A program made the position numbers and the translations under genes. The notes under the pieces were generated by a model. It was not told the origin of the DNA. It did not search any database and saw nothing but the letters and a program-made list of their open reading frames with translations. This document shows, one piece after another, positions 48,620-59,607 of a stretch of DNA of 64,000 nucleotides. Within the stretch, counting starts at the first letter, position 1. Every line of letters starts with the position of its first letter. This stretch comes from Raphanus sativus (taxonomy: Eukaryota > Streptophyta > Magnoliopsida > Brassicales > Brassicaceae): positions 27,551,407-27,615,406 of the forward strand of contig NC_079515.1 of NCBI RefSeq assembly GCF_000801105.2. Direction: 5' to 3'.

Positions 48620-49452
48620 TAGGGTTGGGCAAATAAACCAAACCAGAAAATCCGAACCAAATCCGAACCGAATCCGATTGAATATGAACCGATCCGAACC
48701 CGTCATAAATACCGAATGGATCTTGTTTTTTGATATTTTGGGTTATGAGTATTATCCGAACCGAACCCGAATCTAAATGGATATTCGATAGAACCCGAAA
48801 CATTCGAAACCCTAGAAAGATTTTATACCAAACATGATCTCAATTCTTAGTATGTACTCAAAATACATTAAGATATATTGAACATCTAAAATACTTATGT
48901 ATTACATAAATGTTGGTGGTTCTATTACATAAAGGTTGATGGTTAAAAGTGACTGTTGAATTTTGAAATATTTAGATTTAGAATTTGTTTTCATTAAACA
49001 ATGTTTCTCATTTCATGGGGTCGTAGTTTTCGTTTTATGATTTCATTCATTTAGTTCTTTTTATCAATAAATATGTTTTTCTTTCGTTTGATTTTGAATG
49101 ATTATGGTTGATGTTCGTTTCTTATTTTTAAATCGATTTTATTTATATTTTAATTACAAAAAGGTATAAATTAGGTATTTCAAACCAAAACAAACTAAGT
49201 TTATTTATGTTTTGGTTACAAAGTAGGTACAAATCAGATATTTTCAAACCGAAGAATCGATTGGGATCCGAATCCGAAAGTACATTGGATTGTACCGGTT
49301 CTTTGAAGATTTACTAATCCTGATCCGAACCGATCCCAAACCAAACTTTCAAATAATCCAAATGAAGCTGATTTTGATAAAACCAAAAAACCGAAACCTG
49401 ATTGGATAAAATCGAAACCCGATTGGGACCCCGAATGTCCGTGCCTAACCTA
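48620..49452. mobile_element. Non-autonomous hAT element, 833 bases
   Basis: The left end tagggttgggca and the complement of the right end taggttaggca are matching terminal repeats of hAT type. Flanking 8-bp target repeats gcctagac (48612-48619) and ggctagac (49453-49460) agree at 7 of 8; 8 bp is the hAT signature. Both ends are packed with 'atccgaacc/cccgaa' strings in inverted arrangement. No transposase. Confidence 0.8.
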
Positions 49453-49648
49453 GGCTAGACTTGGTGGGAATATTATTTTTAGTAATACACGTTTGGTGTA
49501 TCTTTTTTTTTTGTCATATTAAAACAAAAATAAAGATGGGAAATTGTTTCCTTTTGCTAGAAAGATGACAGTATTGATATTAGGAGAATGTAGTAAATTA
49601 GTAATGTAACTAAACCATCAAAAATTTAGTGTAACTCATAAAAAAATA

Positions 49649-49905
49649 CTCCCTCCCTTTCAAAGTAATTCATGTGTTTATAATTTTTATGTATATTAAT
49701 AAAGTATATTAAATTTTGATTATAACAAAATATGTTTGCGATTAAATATTTTCACAATTTTTAGCCAATAAAATTTTTAATAAACACAATTATTTTTCAA
49801 AATTAACAATGTACCACTATTAATAATTAAATGTAATGAAAATGTAAAGAAAATGTTTTTTTAGAATATTCTCTTCAAACAAAGATCATTTTGAAACAGA
49901 GAAGA
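49649..49905. mobile_element. Stowaway-like MITE
   Basis: The left end ctccctccctttcaaagtaa and the complement of the right end (tcttctctgtttcaaaatga) are diverged inverted repeats, flanked by TA. The 'CTCCCTC..TTTC' start is common to a family also seen in intron 1 of the aquaporin gene (57572). Length about 257 bases, non-coding. Confidence 0.6.
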
Positions 49906-50280
49906 ATATATAATAAGACACTATTTGACTTTGGGAAACAAGCACGAAATGGTCCCGAAGAGCTGAAAAATATATAAAGGAGCTTGGCTTCCATTGATTA
50001 CCTCCTTGAGTTTGATTAGGTCGTTGACGCTCAAAGGGCATGGCATTATTTTAAAAAAACACACAAGAAAATAATAATACACAGACGAAGTCCAGATGGA
50101 ATATTCGAAAGAAGAGAGTAACACCAGAAAGAAAGGGATGACACATGCCCTCCAATCCATTGGATCTTTTCTTTCTTGATTCCAAATATATATTTGAACA
50201 TTTGCGAAAACAACAGCTTCTTGTCTCAAACCAACCAGCCATTCTTAAAGATTTTCAGACACGTTTCCCAAAGAGAGAAT
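49906..50280. other. Promoter side of the U-box-less paralogue
   Basis: No gene is seen apart from the probable promoter and leader of the next gene. Confidence 0.4.
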
Positions 50281-51615
50281 ATGGAGTTTCAAGGAGCAGA
50301 AGAGAAGAACATGGAGGAGGAAGTAGCAGCAGTGATGGAGGAGGTAATATATGTTGCAGTAGGGAGAGAAACTGCGAAGAACAAGTCAAATCTAACATGG
50401 GCAATAGATAACTCCCAAGGGAACAAGATCTGCATCCTTCTTGTTCACCAACCTCCTCATACGATTCCTGTTTGTAAGTTCTTTTTCTCCCCTCACTACA
50501 AATCCAAAAAGAGTCAATGGCTATGCCACGAAAGTTTTTCCTTCCACAGTGGGTACCAGATTTGATGCTGCGACGGTAGATGAAGAGTTAGTGAGAGCAT
50601 ATAGAGAGAAACAAAAGGCGAAAACAGACAAGATTCTTGATGAGTACCTTACATTTTGCCTGAAGAAAGGGGTATGTAGCTTTTTTACATACACATATGA
50701 AATATGAAGCTTTTACCATTTTCTAAGGAGATTGTTTTTTCTTTGCAGGTCCACGCAGAGAAGCTTTGCGTTGAGATGGACTCCATAGAGAAGGGAATAG
50801 TGCAGATGTTATCTGAGAAGAGAGTCAGGAAGTTTGTAATGGGAGCAGCTGCAGACAAACACTATTCAACGTATTGTTGTCTTTAGGCTTGCTGCTGCTT
50901 CACCTGTTTACTTTTTTATTCATCTTGAATCTGACATTGGTGGTGAATGGTGGTGAACTTGCAGGAAAATGGAGGAACTGAGGTCGAGGAAGGCCATCTT
51001 TGTATGCCGACACGCATCTGCGACTTGTTGCATTCGGTTTATCTGCAAAGGCCATCTCATCCATACAAGGTTGTCATCCTTTCAATAGAGAGAGACAATG
51101 GTAGATGTCTTTGTTACTGATGCAACTAATAATGTAGGGAAGGTAGAATGGATGAAGTGCGAGCTCTCTCAGCTCTATTATCGGACTTTCAGAGGCTTGT
51201 GTACTCGCAAAGCAGCTCCAATTCAGATATGCGGAGTGAAAGTTTAAAGGGGAAAAGCGAGGTGGAGGTGGAGGAGGAGGATAGAACATCAAGAACCAGC
51301 TCTTCTCGGTCTGTTGGTAACTTGTCATACTCTGGAGGATCTGAGGCTTCACCAAGTATAACAGATGAGAAATCAAACCACTCATCTCCTCCTCCTTCTT
51401 TACCTGTAAGCACTACGATCCTGAATAAAGAGACAAGTCCTTTTTCTCTATTATCTTTTTCTTTCTTTTTGCATTTCACCTGACTCGTGAATTGTTTGCT
51501 TACGCTGCTGATCCACCAGTGCACGGGGATGGGACTAGGCATGATAAGCATCCTGATCCACTCCACCAAACTCTGGCATAAGCGTGCAATCCAAAACCAC
51601 AAACAGTGTGAGTGA
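50281..51615 (+). CDS. U-box-less paralogue of the PUB36-type protein
   Basis: Six exons: 50281-50473, 50550-50671, 50749-50870, 50965-51069, 51138-51405, 51520-51615, giving 301 residues. The UspA-like region matches the PUB36 neighbour closely (VIYVAVGRETAKNKSNLTWA; VHAEKLCVEMDSIEKGIVQM; RKFVMGAAADKHYST; CIRFICKGHLIHTRE), and the exons of 122 and 105 bases are the same lengths as in that gene. It then diverges into a Ser/Glu-rich segment and a short tail (GMGLGMISILIHSTKLWHKR). No U-box or coiled coil follows, so E3 activity is not expected although such genes are often named 'U-box kinase family'. It matches At3g61410 by position (memory). Probably a truncated tandem duplicate kept as a gene. 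Confidence 0.82.
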
Positions 51616-52087
51616 CCCTCACCCATCCCTTACCTGAGAAAGCTTACAGAAGAAGAAAAAAGAACATAAAAAGCTGCAAAGATCTTGTTTCACATCTGTA
51701 TATACTTTGTAAAACCCTTTCGTGTGAGGTGAAGCTGCTTTGAGTTACTTTCTTTCTCATCTTGTAAGAAAGCTTGTGATGATGATGACTAAAGAAACTT
51801 AATATTATTATTCTTTGGTTTAAGAAAATACAGAAAGATAACCAACTAGCTGATTTTTCTCAGCCATTCTGAAGTGGTATACAAAGATTGATCATTAAGA
51901 AAAAAAGAAGAGCAAAACTGCATCCTAGGCTCTAGGATTAAGGAAGAAGAAACAAAAGAAAACATACTGTGGGAAGAAAAAAACATTACAGGAGGAACGC
52001 AAACACCATTATCTCTAATTGCTTACAAATCTAAATGTGGGGATCACCAAAACTGTTCCAGCCATTGGGCTAACGTTAACATCTTCT
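51616..52087. other. Convergent 3' spacer
   Basis: 3' flanks of the U-box-less gene and the SKP1-like gene. No other feature seen. Confidence 0.4.
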
Positions 52088-54104
52088 TCATTTGTGTCTT
52101 GCAGCTGGACCTTCAATGTTTAAAACGGAGGCAAAACCAAACTATCTCCCATCAGTCATCTATAGCTATATCCAAGATTCAGTATGGTATATCTCCCATT
52201 GTTACATTAGAGTGTGTGCAATGTGTGTGTGTGTGTGTGTTTGTACCTGTCAATCGCCTTGTATCACCGTTCCCGTTTATGGAGAAGTGCACAGGCTGCC
52301 TTTCTTGTCCTACCGACAAAACCCAACTTGAGTTGAGTCTCCTAGCAAACTCCTCTACTTCCCTGTAATTTACATGAAATTTCCACCATTTATTAATTAC
52401 TACTAAAACTTGCAGGAGATTAATGAAAGCCATTTCTTTGAACCAGACAATGAATAGTTTAAACTAAAAAGGTGATAACTTATACCTATCAAGCATTTCT
52501 TTCAAAGCTGGATCAATTTCATCATCTATATAACCATCTTCAAACTCAGCCTTCTTTGAAAAAATATCATCTTCCATACTATGCAAGTTGGATACCCTTC
52601 CCAAGCTAGACGAAGAAGTCTCCTCAACACTTCGTTGCTTGGAATGCAAATTATGTGAATCCTAAAGCACAAGGGAACACACTCAGATACTTTGATTACT
52701 ACTACCAACCAAGAGCAATCAAGAGAGAAACTAGTTTAAAACCTTATTGAAAACTTTGCATGTTCCATTTTTATGCTCCTTCCTTTTCTTGTTCTTCTTT
52801 TTGCTCTTGGAAGTATTGACCCCTTTGTGATCTGCAAAAAAAAAAAAAAGATAAACCCAAGATATCATCAACAAGGAGATTACAGAACAAGACAGTGAGA
52901 ATGAGAATGATCAAGAAGTATATTATTAACACGGAAAATGATCAATAAATAGTTCAAGAGATTATCATGGAGAGATATGAAGTACCCCTGCCATTAATAA
53001 ACGACAAAAGGTCATCCACAGAACGCTCGTCCACACGTTCTTCAACCTCTATACTCTGCCATGGAAATACCAAAAAAGAAGTATAAAGCTAAAGTTCAAT
53101 CTTTAAACAAAACAAGTTCCTAACTAATTTTTCAAGTAAAAAAATGCTAAGCAAACCTTAAGTTTTGCTCTTTCTTTCAACTCCTTTCTTTTCTTAGCAT
53201 ACAATCTATTCAAGAGTCGAATACGTGGATCATCCATGGTGTTCTTCAGAGGCTCCAACTTCTCCTCCTGATAAAATCATTACCAAAAAATAAAAAATAA
53301 AGACGGAGATGAGAATGTAACATCCTTAAAAAAGAGATGGGTTACATAACATACCTCAGTAAGATCATCAGGCAAATGAAATATTTCACGAATCTCCTCA
53401 GGGGATTTGCCCTCAATAATCCGAGCAAGGGCACGACTAGTAAGATCAACCAAAGGCTTCAACTGTAAACTGTCAGCAGCTGAGGTCAACTCGCATAGCC
53501 GCTTTGTATCCATCCGCATGAATTTCTCATCATAAACTTTACGTTCCTAAATAGTAAATTACAAACTCTGTCTATGAACAAAAATGATTGATTATTATTT
53601 TGATCTCCAGTTGAAAGACAGTGAGTGAGTGAACCAACCTTATTAGAACGTCCAGGTAGTTGATGGAATCTGCAGTAATCAAAAATCAAGCTTAACATGG
53701 GAGGATTGACTTTATGGGGAAGAGAGATTGCAGAGTTCTTAGAAGATCCAGCACCCTTCTGAAGCACTTGGTGACATATCATGGGACAGAACATGGCAAC
53801 CTCTTGTTCCACTTGTTGGATTGATCCATCAGATGTTTCAAGCCATATATAGGATTTCATCATCTGTGTTGATATATGCCACAGAAAGAAAATATAAAAG
53901 TAATTAAGACTCTCACTCAGTCCAATGTATAAAGTAAATCAACTAGACATTCAAAAAAAAAATTATAGAGCAAGAATACATTACATAACCACTAGGTCAT
54001 GTTAAGTTGTTAAACCCATATGATGAAAACTAAAGACTAATCACAATTTTTTTTTAAAAAAAGCTTACATCTGGTTTAATGATGGCCATATCACTTTCCG
54101 ACAT
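52088..54104 (-). CDS. ASK21: Extended SKP1-like protein, ASK21 type
   Basis: SKP1-family adaptor of SCF-type ubiquitin ligases with a long extra C-terminal tail. Nine exons on the minus strand: 54104-54069, 53863-53639, 53546-53355, 53267-53157, 53055-52986, 52831-52743, 52661-52486, 52362-52247, 52110-52088, giving 345 residues. The Skp1 POZ part (SYIWLETSDGSIQQVEQEVA) and dimer/F-box binding part (RMDTKRLCELTSAADSLQLK, GKSPEEIREIFHLPDDLTEE) fill about residues 14-155. A charged region with a basic stretch (SKSKKKNKKRKEHK) follows, then EVEEFARRLNSSWVLSVGQE. The last tiny exon (GPAARHK) is inferred from splice signals and frame. Intron 8 holds a (CA)n tract (52222-52240). Confidence 0.88.
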
Positions 54105-54676
54105 TGATTGGAAGACTTTTAGTTAGTCTTGAGCTATTAATATCTTTATTACAGTACTGCCAAGCTTTGAACGCTTATGGCACTTCCCGCAATACAAAGT
54201 GTATATATCTTTTGTTGCTCTCTTGAAGCTTTCTCTCAACTCTTAAACTGGCACGCCAAAACGTTTGCAGGTCAATGAGCATTGAGCTGAAGCAGTTAGT
54301 GTCCAGAAACTTTCACACCAAAACTGGTAAAAGAGAGAAGAAAGTCACAATACTTAATCACTGGGAGAACTTTACATTGAATCTGGCAAATTGGCTAATC
54401 AATCAATCAATCAACATGCGCATCTAACACAAGTCTAAATTGGCAATTTCATTTCAAAGTCTAAAGTTGTAATATAGAGATTGATAATATCTAAACGATA
54501 ATAATAATAATAATCGAAGAAGCAGACGACGGATGGAGAGATACGGACGTGTCGTTGTTACCTTACAACCGGAGGAGGTAATGATTGCTGGCGGTGAAGG
54601 AGAGAGAAGTGAATCTTGGCGGAGGAGAGAGCACGGCGACGACGGCGGTAGAACAGACCAAAGAGACGGGAGATGA

Positions 54677-54747
<71 letters not shown>

Positions 54748-55264
54748 CGATTAAAGCCACGTGTAGGAGCTGGAATGGCTCATGGCTCGAGATGGTTAAA
54801 ACGCGGAAACAGAAACTTAGGGTTAGTTAAGTTGTTGATGGAGTCGTTGTGAAGCTCCTTAACTCCAACTTTGCAAGGCTGTGTGGTGTGCTTGTTCCGT
54901 CGCTGTCTTTTTCTTCTTTTTTTTTTTTTTATTATTTGTGTTTTGTCTTTTTCAAAAAAATTGGGTATTTAATTTATTCTTCAGGAGATTATCCAAGGCC
55001 TGCCATTTTAAGAAGATGCTATATTTGGGTTGAATTTTATGAGCTTTGTTAACCCGTATATACCTGACCCATTTACTAGCCCAAGCTAACGACTTTTTCA
55101 AAAATAAATCGTCACGTACAATTATAATTGGGAAAAGCCCAAAGGGAGCCGATACAGATTATATGTGCATTGGTGGTGAGGCCATTCTGTTTTCTTTTTT
55201 TTTTTTGTCGGTGAGACCATTCTAAAATGTTTATATCCAACATTTTTATTCCATAGTAGCACAG
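54105..55264. other. ASK21 5' region with GA microsatellite
   Basis: Leader and promoter of the SKP1-like gene. It includes a GA microsatellite at 54679-54744. The open frames around 54585-54830 are produced by this repeat and are not genes. No further gene is seen; the BSD-domain gene I recall next in Arabidopsis (At3g61420) is absent. Confidence 0.5.
54679..54744 (+). repeat. (GA)n microsatellite, about 66 bases
   Basis: An uninterrupted run of about 33 'ag' units upstream of the SKP1-like gene. GA/CT tracts are common in plant leaders and promoters. Confidence 0.9.
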
Positions 55265-55550
55265 ACAATTGAAACCTCTTGTTCCACTTATTGGATTAGT
55301 CCACATGAACAGTTTCAAACCATATACAGAAACAGAAGTTCATCATCTGTGTTTCATATGTGCCACAGAAAAGGATAAAAGAGGTTCATCATCATCAAAC
55401 TATTCAGTCAAACATAGATACAAATATAACATTCCAAACCAAAATAAAAAACACAATGTGTTACAAGAATATATGATGTAACAACTAACTAACAACGTGG
55501 TCATGTAAACTCATCTTATGAAAAATAAAGGCTACTGGCTAAACCCTAAG
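55265..55550 (-). pseudogene. Duplicated fragment of the SKP1-like gene (exon 2/intron 1)
   Basis: The segment aligns with 53800-54050 of the SKP1-like gene. 'aacctcttgttccactt.ttggatt' matches the start of exon 2, 'atcatctgtgtt..atatg.gccacagaaa' matches the exon 2 boundary and intron 1, and 'ggtcatgt.aa' and 'aaaa.taaag.ct' continue the match. The coding part has an in-frame stop (CAA to TAA in the IQQ codons), so it is a dead duplicate. Confidence 0.75.
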
Positions 55551-56033
55551 CCTAAAAAACAAACACTGGAGATATACAAAAAGCTAGGATTGGTTAATGG
55601 AGTCAGTGAGGCTCTACAAGGCTAATATATGTTGTTAAGAGACTGTTAGCTACTATATTGTTCTGTATGTCTAATTTGTCGCTCGTTCTTTTGTGTTCTT
55701 TTGGTTAGTGAGTTATTTTCATTTTTTATTGATTAGGAAAATGGCACCGCGACGTAACACGGGGATAGTGGGGGTGGCTGGCTGGCTGGCTGAGGTGCCC
55801 ATGTAATCATCGAATAGCAAACGAGAAATATATTTTTCTAAACTATTAAAATAAAATATATTGAAAGAAAGGACAAATGGCATTAGGTGAATGGACGGCT
55901 TTGGATAATGTAAGGCGCCGGCTTTACGTAACATGTCTTATCGTCGATTGACTGGACGGCTATGAATAATTGAGTTTATATTCTCCAACAAAAAGTCCAA
56001 AACCATATTTTACACATTCTTTTTTTCTTATTA
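55551..56033. other. Spacer
   Basis: No gene recognised. A small ggctggctggct run lies near 55776-55790. Confidence 0.4.
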
Positions 56034-56046
56034 ATGGATCGGTCGT

Positions 56047-56172
56047 GTCGGGTTGTTCGTAGCCTAGTGGCTGCTGAGCTCTGCCTTCGGACCCTGACGT
56101 CGGAGGTTCGACCCCTACTTACCTCAGTTTAAGGATTAAAAGGTCCAAATGTGACCAGTTGACAAAAAAAAA
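56047..56172 (+). mobile_element. tRNA-derived SINE
   Basis: Box A-like tagcctagtggc (about 56060) and box B-like ggaggttcgacccc (about 56102) are spaced as in a tRNA promoter, and a poly(A) tail follows. Flanking repeats atggatcggtcgt (56034-56046) and atgggtcggtcgt (56173-56185) match at 12 of 13. Body 126 bases. Confidence 0.85.
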
Positions 56173-56185
56173 ATGGGTCGGTCGT

Positions 56186-57209
56186 TTTTCTAGTGGTCAG
56201 AAATTTTAGGTAAATGTTTCAACTTTAATTTTGGTTTAGAATTTGGATGTACTATGCCAATGTCGATTTGAATTCTGAAACACTATCTTAGTTTCTAATG
56301 CCAATGTGATAAAGAACTTGGAGGAAATAAAATGGTAACCAAGAATGGCCCTGACCCTGAAGCCCCACTTGAAAAACAATATAGCAATTAGCAACCACTT
56401 AGCTTTTTCTTTTGTTTTCTTCAACCTTGTCTTTCCTATTTGGCAAATAGTACACTACCACTCTATTTTATACACATGTTTTTTTTAATAATAATGAAAT
56501 CTTAATATAGAAATTAGGATTATGATTTAGAGCAGAATAACATGTATTTGTTCTTAGATTTATTTATTAGTCAACCCTGTAAAGATAATAACACCCATAG
56601 AGCCCTTTTTATGAATGGAAGAAGTACAGAATTGATAATTTACTAGTTACTACCATCCGTATTGAAAATGAAGCATAATGCATGATGGTGAGGCCATATT
56701 CAGATGCTATTATCCTCTCAATCGCAAGCGCCAGATCATCTAAGCTGGACAATCGCTATTGTTTTCAATTCTCTTTTAATAACACAAGTTGTGTTCGTGG
56801 GCCTGTATGTAGCAGTTGGTAACTAAGCAATTATTTAGTGACAACTATGGGAAATTTGTAAAACAATCGACATTGATCTATACATTGTCTTAATACTTAG
56901 TTTAAATATTTTATTAAACCAGAAAATAGCTGGAATGTAACACCCAAAACTCTGTCCAAACGCATAATATATCACTCACCCAATAATAGAGTTTTGTCAT
57001 TTGCATGATGATTGATTACTGTGCAGATAACATAAACAACTTTAATGTTACTGTCAATATTGTCATGGTCTTTATTTTATTTCTGCCATTTCTTTGCATT
57101 ATCTTCCAACTATAAAGTTCGCCACTCCACTTGTCAAAATTCACCACAAACAGAGAAGAAAACCAAAATCAAAACTACTGGTTTTTGTCTGAGAGAGATC
57201 GAACAAAAG
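56186..57209. other. Aquaporin promoter region
   Basis: No gene is seen. A TATA-like ctataaag lies at about 57109-57116, some 95 bases before the PIP start codon. Confidence 0.45.
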
Positions 57210-58619
57210 ATGGAAGGCAAGGAAGAAGATGTTAGAGTTGGAGCTAACAAGTTCCCAGAGAGACAACCAATCGGGACTTCAGCTCAGAGCGACAAGGACT
57301 ACAACGAGCCACCACCGGCTCCTCTGTTCGAGCCTGGTGAGCTTTCTTCATGGTCCTTCTGGCGAGCTGGTATTGCTGAGTTTATAGCTACTTTCCTCTT
57401 CCTCTACATCACTGTTTTGACCGTCATGGGAGTTAAAAGATCACCAAACATGTGTGCTTCCGTCGGAATCCAAGGTATCGCTTGGGCCTTCGGTGGTATG
57501 ATCTTTGCCCTTGTCTACTGCACCGCCGGTATCTCCGGTAAGTCACTCAACTTAACTTGGTTTGATATAAACTCCCTCGGTTTCAAAATATAATATGTTC
57601 AACACAATTTTCGATGTTTAATTCTACAAAAAAAAATTGATGTTTAAAAATACAAGATGTCTTCGAGTTAATTGTTAATTTTATTAAAAACTGTATAACC
57701 AATTATATTTATAATATATTTTATAATTGATTTAATTTATATTTTTAATGAAATTTTTAGGTAAAAGTAATTTTCATAAAATGTGTGATTTCACCTAAAA
57801 CATCTTATATTTTGGAACATAGAAAGTATATATTAGTATTTTGTCCATTTGCCTGATCTTGGAGTGTTTTTTTATGTCACTCTCAGGTGGACACATCAAC
57901 CCAGCGGTCACTTTTGGTCTGTTCTTAGCTAGGAAGCTGTCACTCACCAGAGCTTTGTACTACATAGTGATGCAGTGCTTGGGAGCCATATGCGGAGCTG
58001 GTGTGGTTAAAGGTTTCCAGCCTAATCAATACCAGGCTCTAGGAGGAGGAGCCAACACTGTGGCTCATGGATACACCAAAGGTAGTGGTCTTGGTGCTGA
58101 AATCATCGGTACATTCGTCCTCGTTTACACAGTTTTCTCAGCCACTGACGCCAAGAGAAACGCCCGTGACTCTCATGTCCCTGTAAGTAAACAAGTCCAC
58201 GGAACATTGCTCCTATAAACAAGATGAAATGATTTAACATTTTACAGCTTTAAGTGTAAATATTGTTGCTTATCTGCTTGTTTGTGACAATTTGTGCAGA
58301 TTCTTGCACCACTCCCAATCGGGTTTGCGGTTTTCTTGGTTCACTTAGCAACCATCCCAATCACTGGCACAGGCATCAACCCAGCTAGAAGTCTTGGAGC
58401 TGCAATCATCTACAACAAAGACCATTCCTGGGACGACCACGTGAGTTTTATATACCAATCTCATTCCAAACTAGGTCTCATTCATTTTTTTCTGACAATT
58501 TCAATTTTTTTTGGCCATGTCAGTGGGTGTTTTGGGTTGGACCCTTCATTGGTGCTGCACTTGCTGCTCTTTACCATGTGATTGTCATCAGAGCAATCCC
58601 CTTCAAGTCCAGAAACTAA
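57210..58619 (+). CDS. PIP1;1: Plasma membrane aquaporin PIP1;1
   Basis: Water channel (also CO2 or H2O2 in some PIP1s) of the plasma membrane; PIP1s usually need PIP2 partners to reach it. Four exons: 57210-57537, 57887-58182, 58300-58440, 58524-58619, giving 286 residues, the usual PIP1 length. The start [20 protein letters not shown] is the PIP1 signature. Both NPA boxes are present (residues 114-116 and 235-237). The selectivity filter shows the water-type residues His223 and Arg238, and the FWRAGIAEF and GTGINPARS signatures are intact. The C-terminus is [10 protein letters not shown]. Three introns at family positions; intron 1 holds a MITE. Corresponds to At3g61430 by order. Confidence 0.95.
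57572..57826. mobile_element. Stowaway-like MITE in aquaporin intron 1
   Basis: The left end ctccctcggtttcaaaatat and the complement of the right end (ctttctatgttccaaaatat) are inverted repeats of about 25 bases, enclosing about 255 bases of AT-rich DNA. It resembles the element at 49649. Confidence 0.65.
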
Positions 58620-59607
58620 GTTAAAACAAAACATCAAGTCCTCTGGTTCTGGTCCAGTGTCCTAAGTTGCTTATATTGTTATTCCATATGTGTAAAATGT
58701 GTGTATGTATGAACGTATGTGCGTGCCCTCTCCTTTGCTATTGCTTAAGGCAATCAATGTAACTTGTAAACAAAGAAGAACATCTCAAAAGTTCAACATA
58801 AATCATTCTTGAGAGTTATGAAATGTTTTATTTCTTAGAATCAAAATGGTTCGTTTTCAAAATTCATCAGATTTAGTGTTATTTTAGTTTTAGTTTAGGT
58901 TTTTAGGTCAAATTGTTTTCGTTTTAAACGTGATAGACTGTAGTGTCACCTACTTCGCCAAGGAAAATGGTCCCGGGTGTCCCTTATCACATGCTTTACA
59001 ACAAAGCCAGAAGATTCCATGACAAATAATTAATTTAACTGTATAAGAAAAGAAGTTAAAATTTGCAACAGTTGACAGCATAATAAGTGAAAGATGCATG
59101 ACTAGTTTGTATAGATATCTGACAAGAACCCTTCACTTACCACCGATATTACATTTGCATAACACTCAACGTGAAACAAGGATCGCTCGATAATTCATAT
59201 TTTTCCGTAAAACAAATATTAACAACCCTTCACTTACCACCGATGTTAGTGTTCTTTTCAAAATATATTTACAAGATAAGAAGTGAATCTCAACACCCAA
59301 TAAGAATTCAGTTCAAACAGAATCATTGTATTACCCACGTGAATGATGTATTACCCACGTAAATGATAACGCCTACACTTTTGTCTCTACCCATTTTGAT
59401 AAGTAGAGATTTTTTTTGTGGGTTGAACTAGCTGAAACATCAAGAAAGGACGATTCTACTATATTTGTCTTAATTCCTCGTATTTAGAGCCATTTATATG
59501 ATTGGTTTGCTTCTCCACCTTTGACTCATCTTCTCCTACTCTGCTATAGACTTTTGGCTTCTCTCTCTCTCTCTTCGAACTTTGTTTCCTGCTCTGTTTA
59601 TTCACCA
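58620..59607. other. Spacer and promoter of the CYSC1 relic
   Basis: 3' flank of the aquaporin gene, then the upstream region of CYSC1. A short imperfect repeat 'cccttcacttaccaccgat' occurs at 59129 and 59225, and 'gtattacccacgt.aatgat' is doubled at 59328-59367. Confidence 0.45.

Noticed and set aside
54563..54830. Open frames with long Arg-Glu or Leu-Ser runs
   Set aside because: They are translations of the (GA)n microsatellite.
56047..56130. tRNA gene
   Set aside because: Box A and box B are present, but there is no cloverleaf with an acceptor stem, and target repeats plus a poly(A) tail show a SINE.
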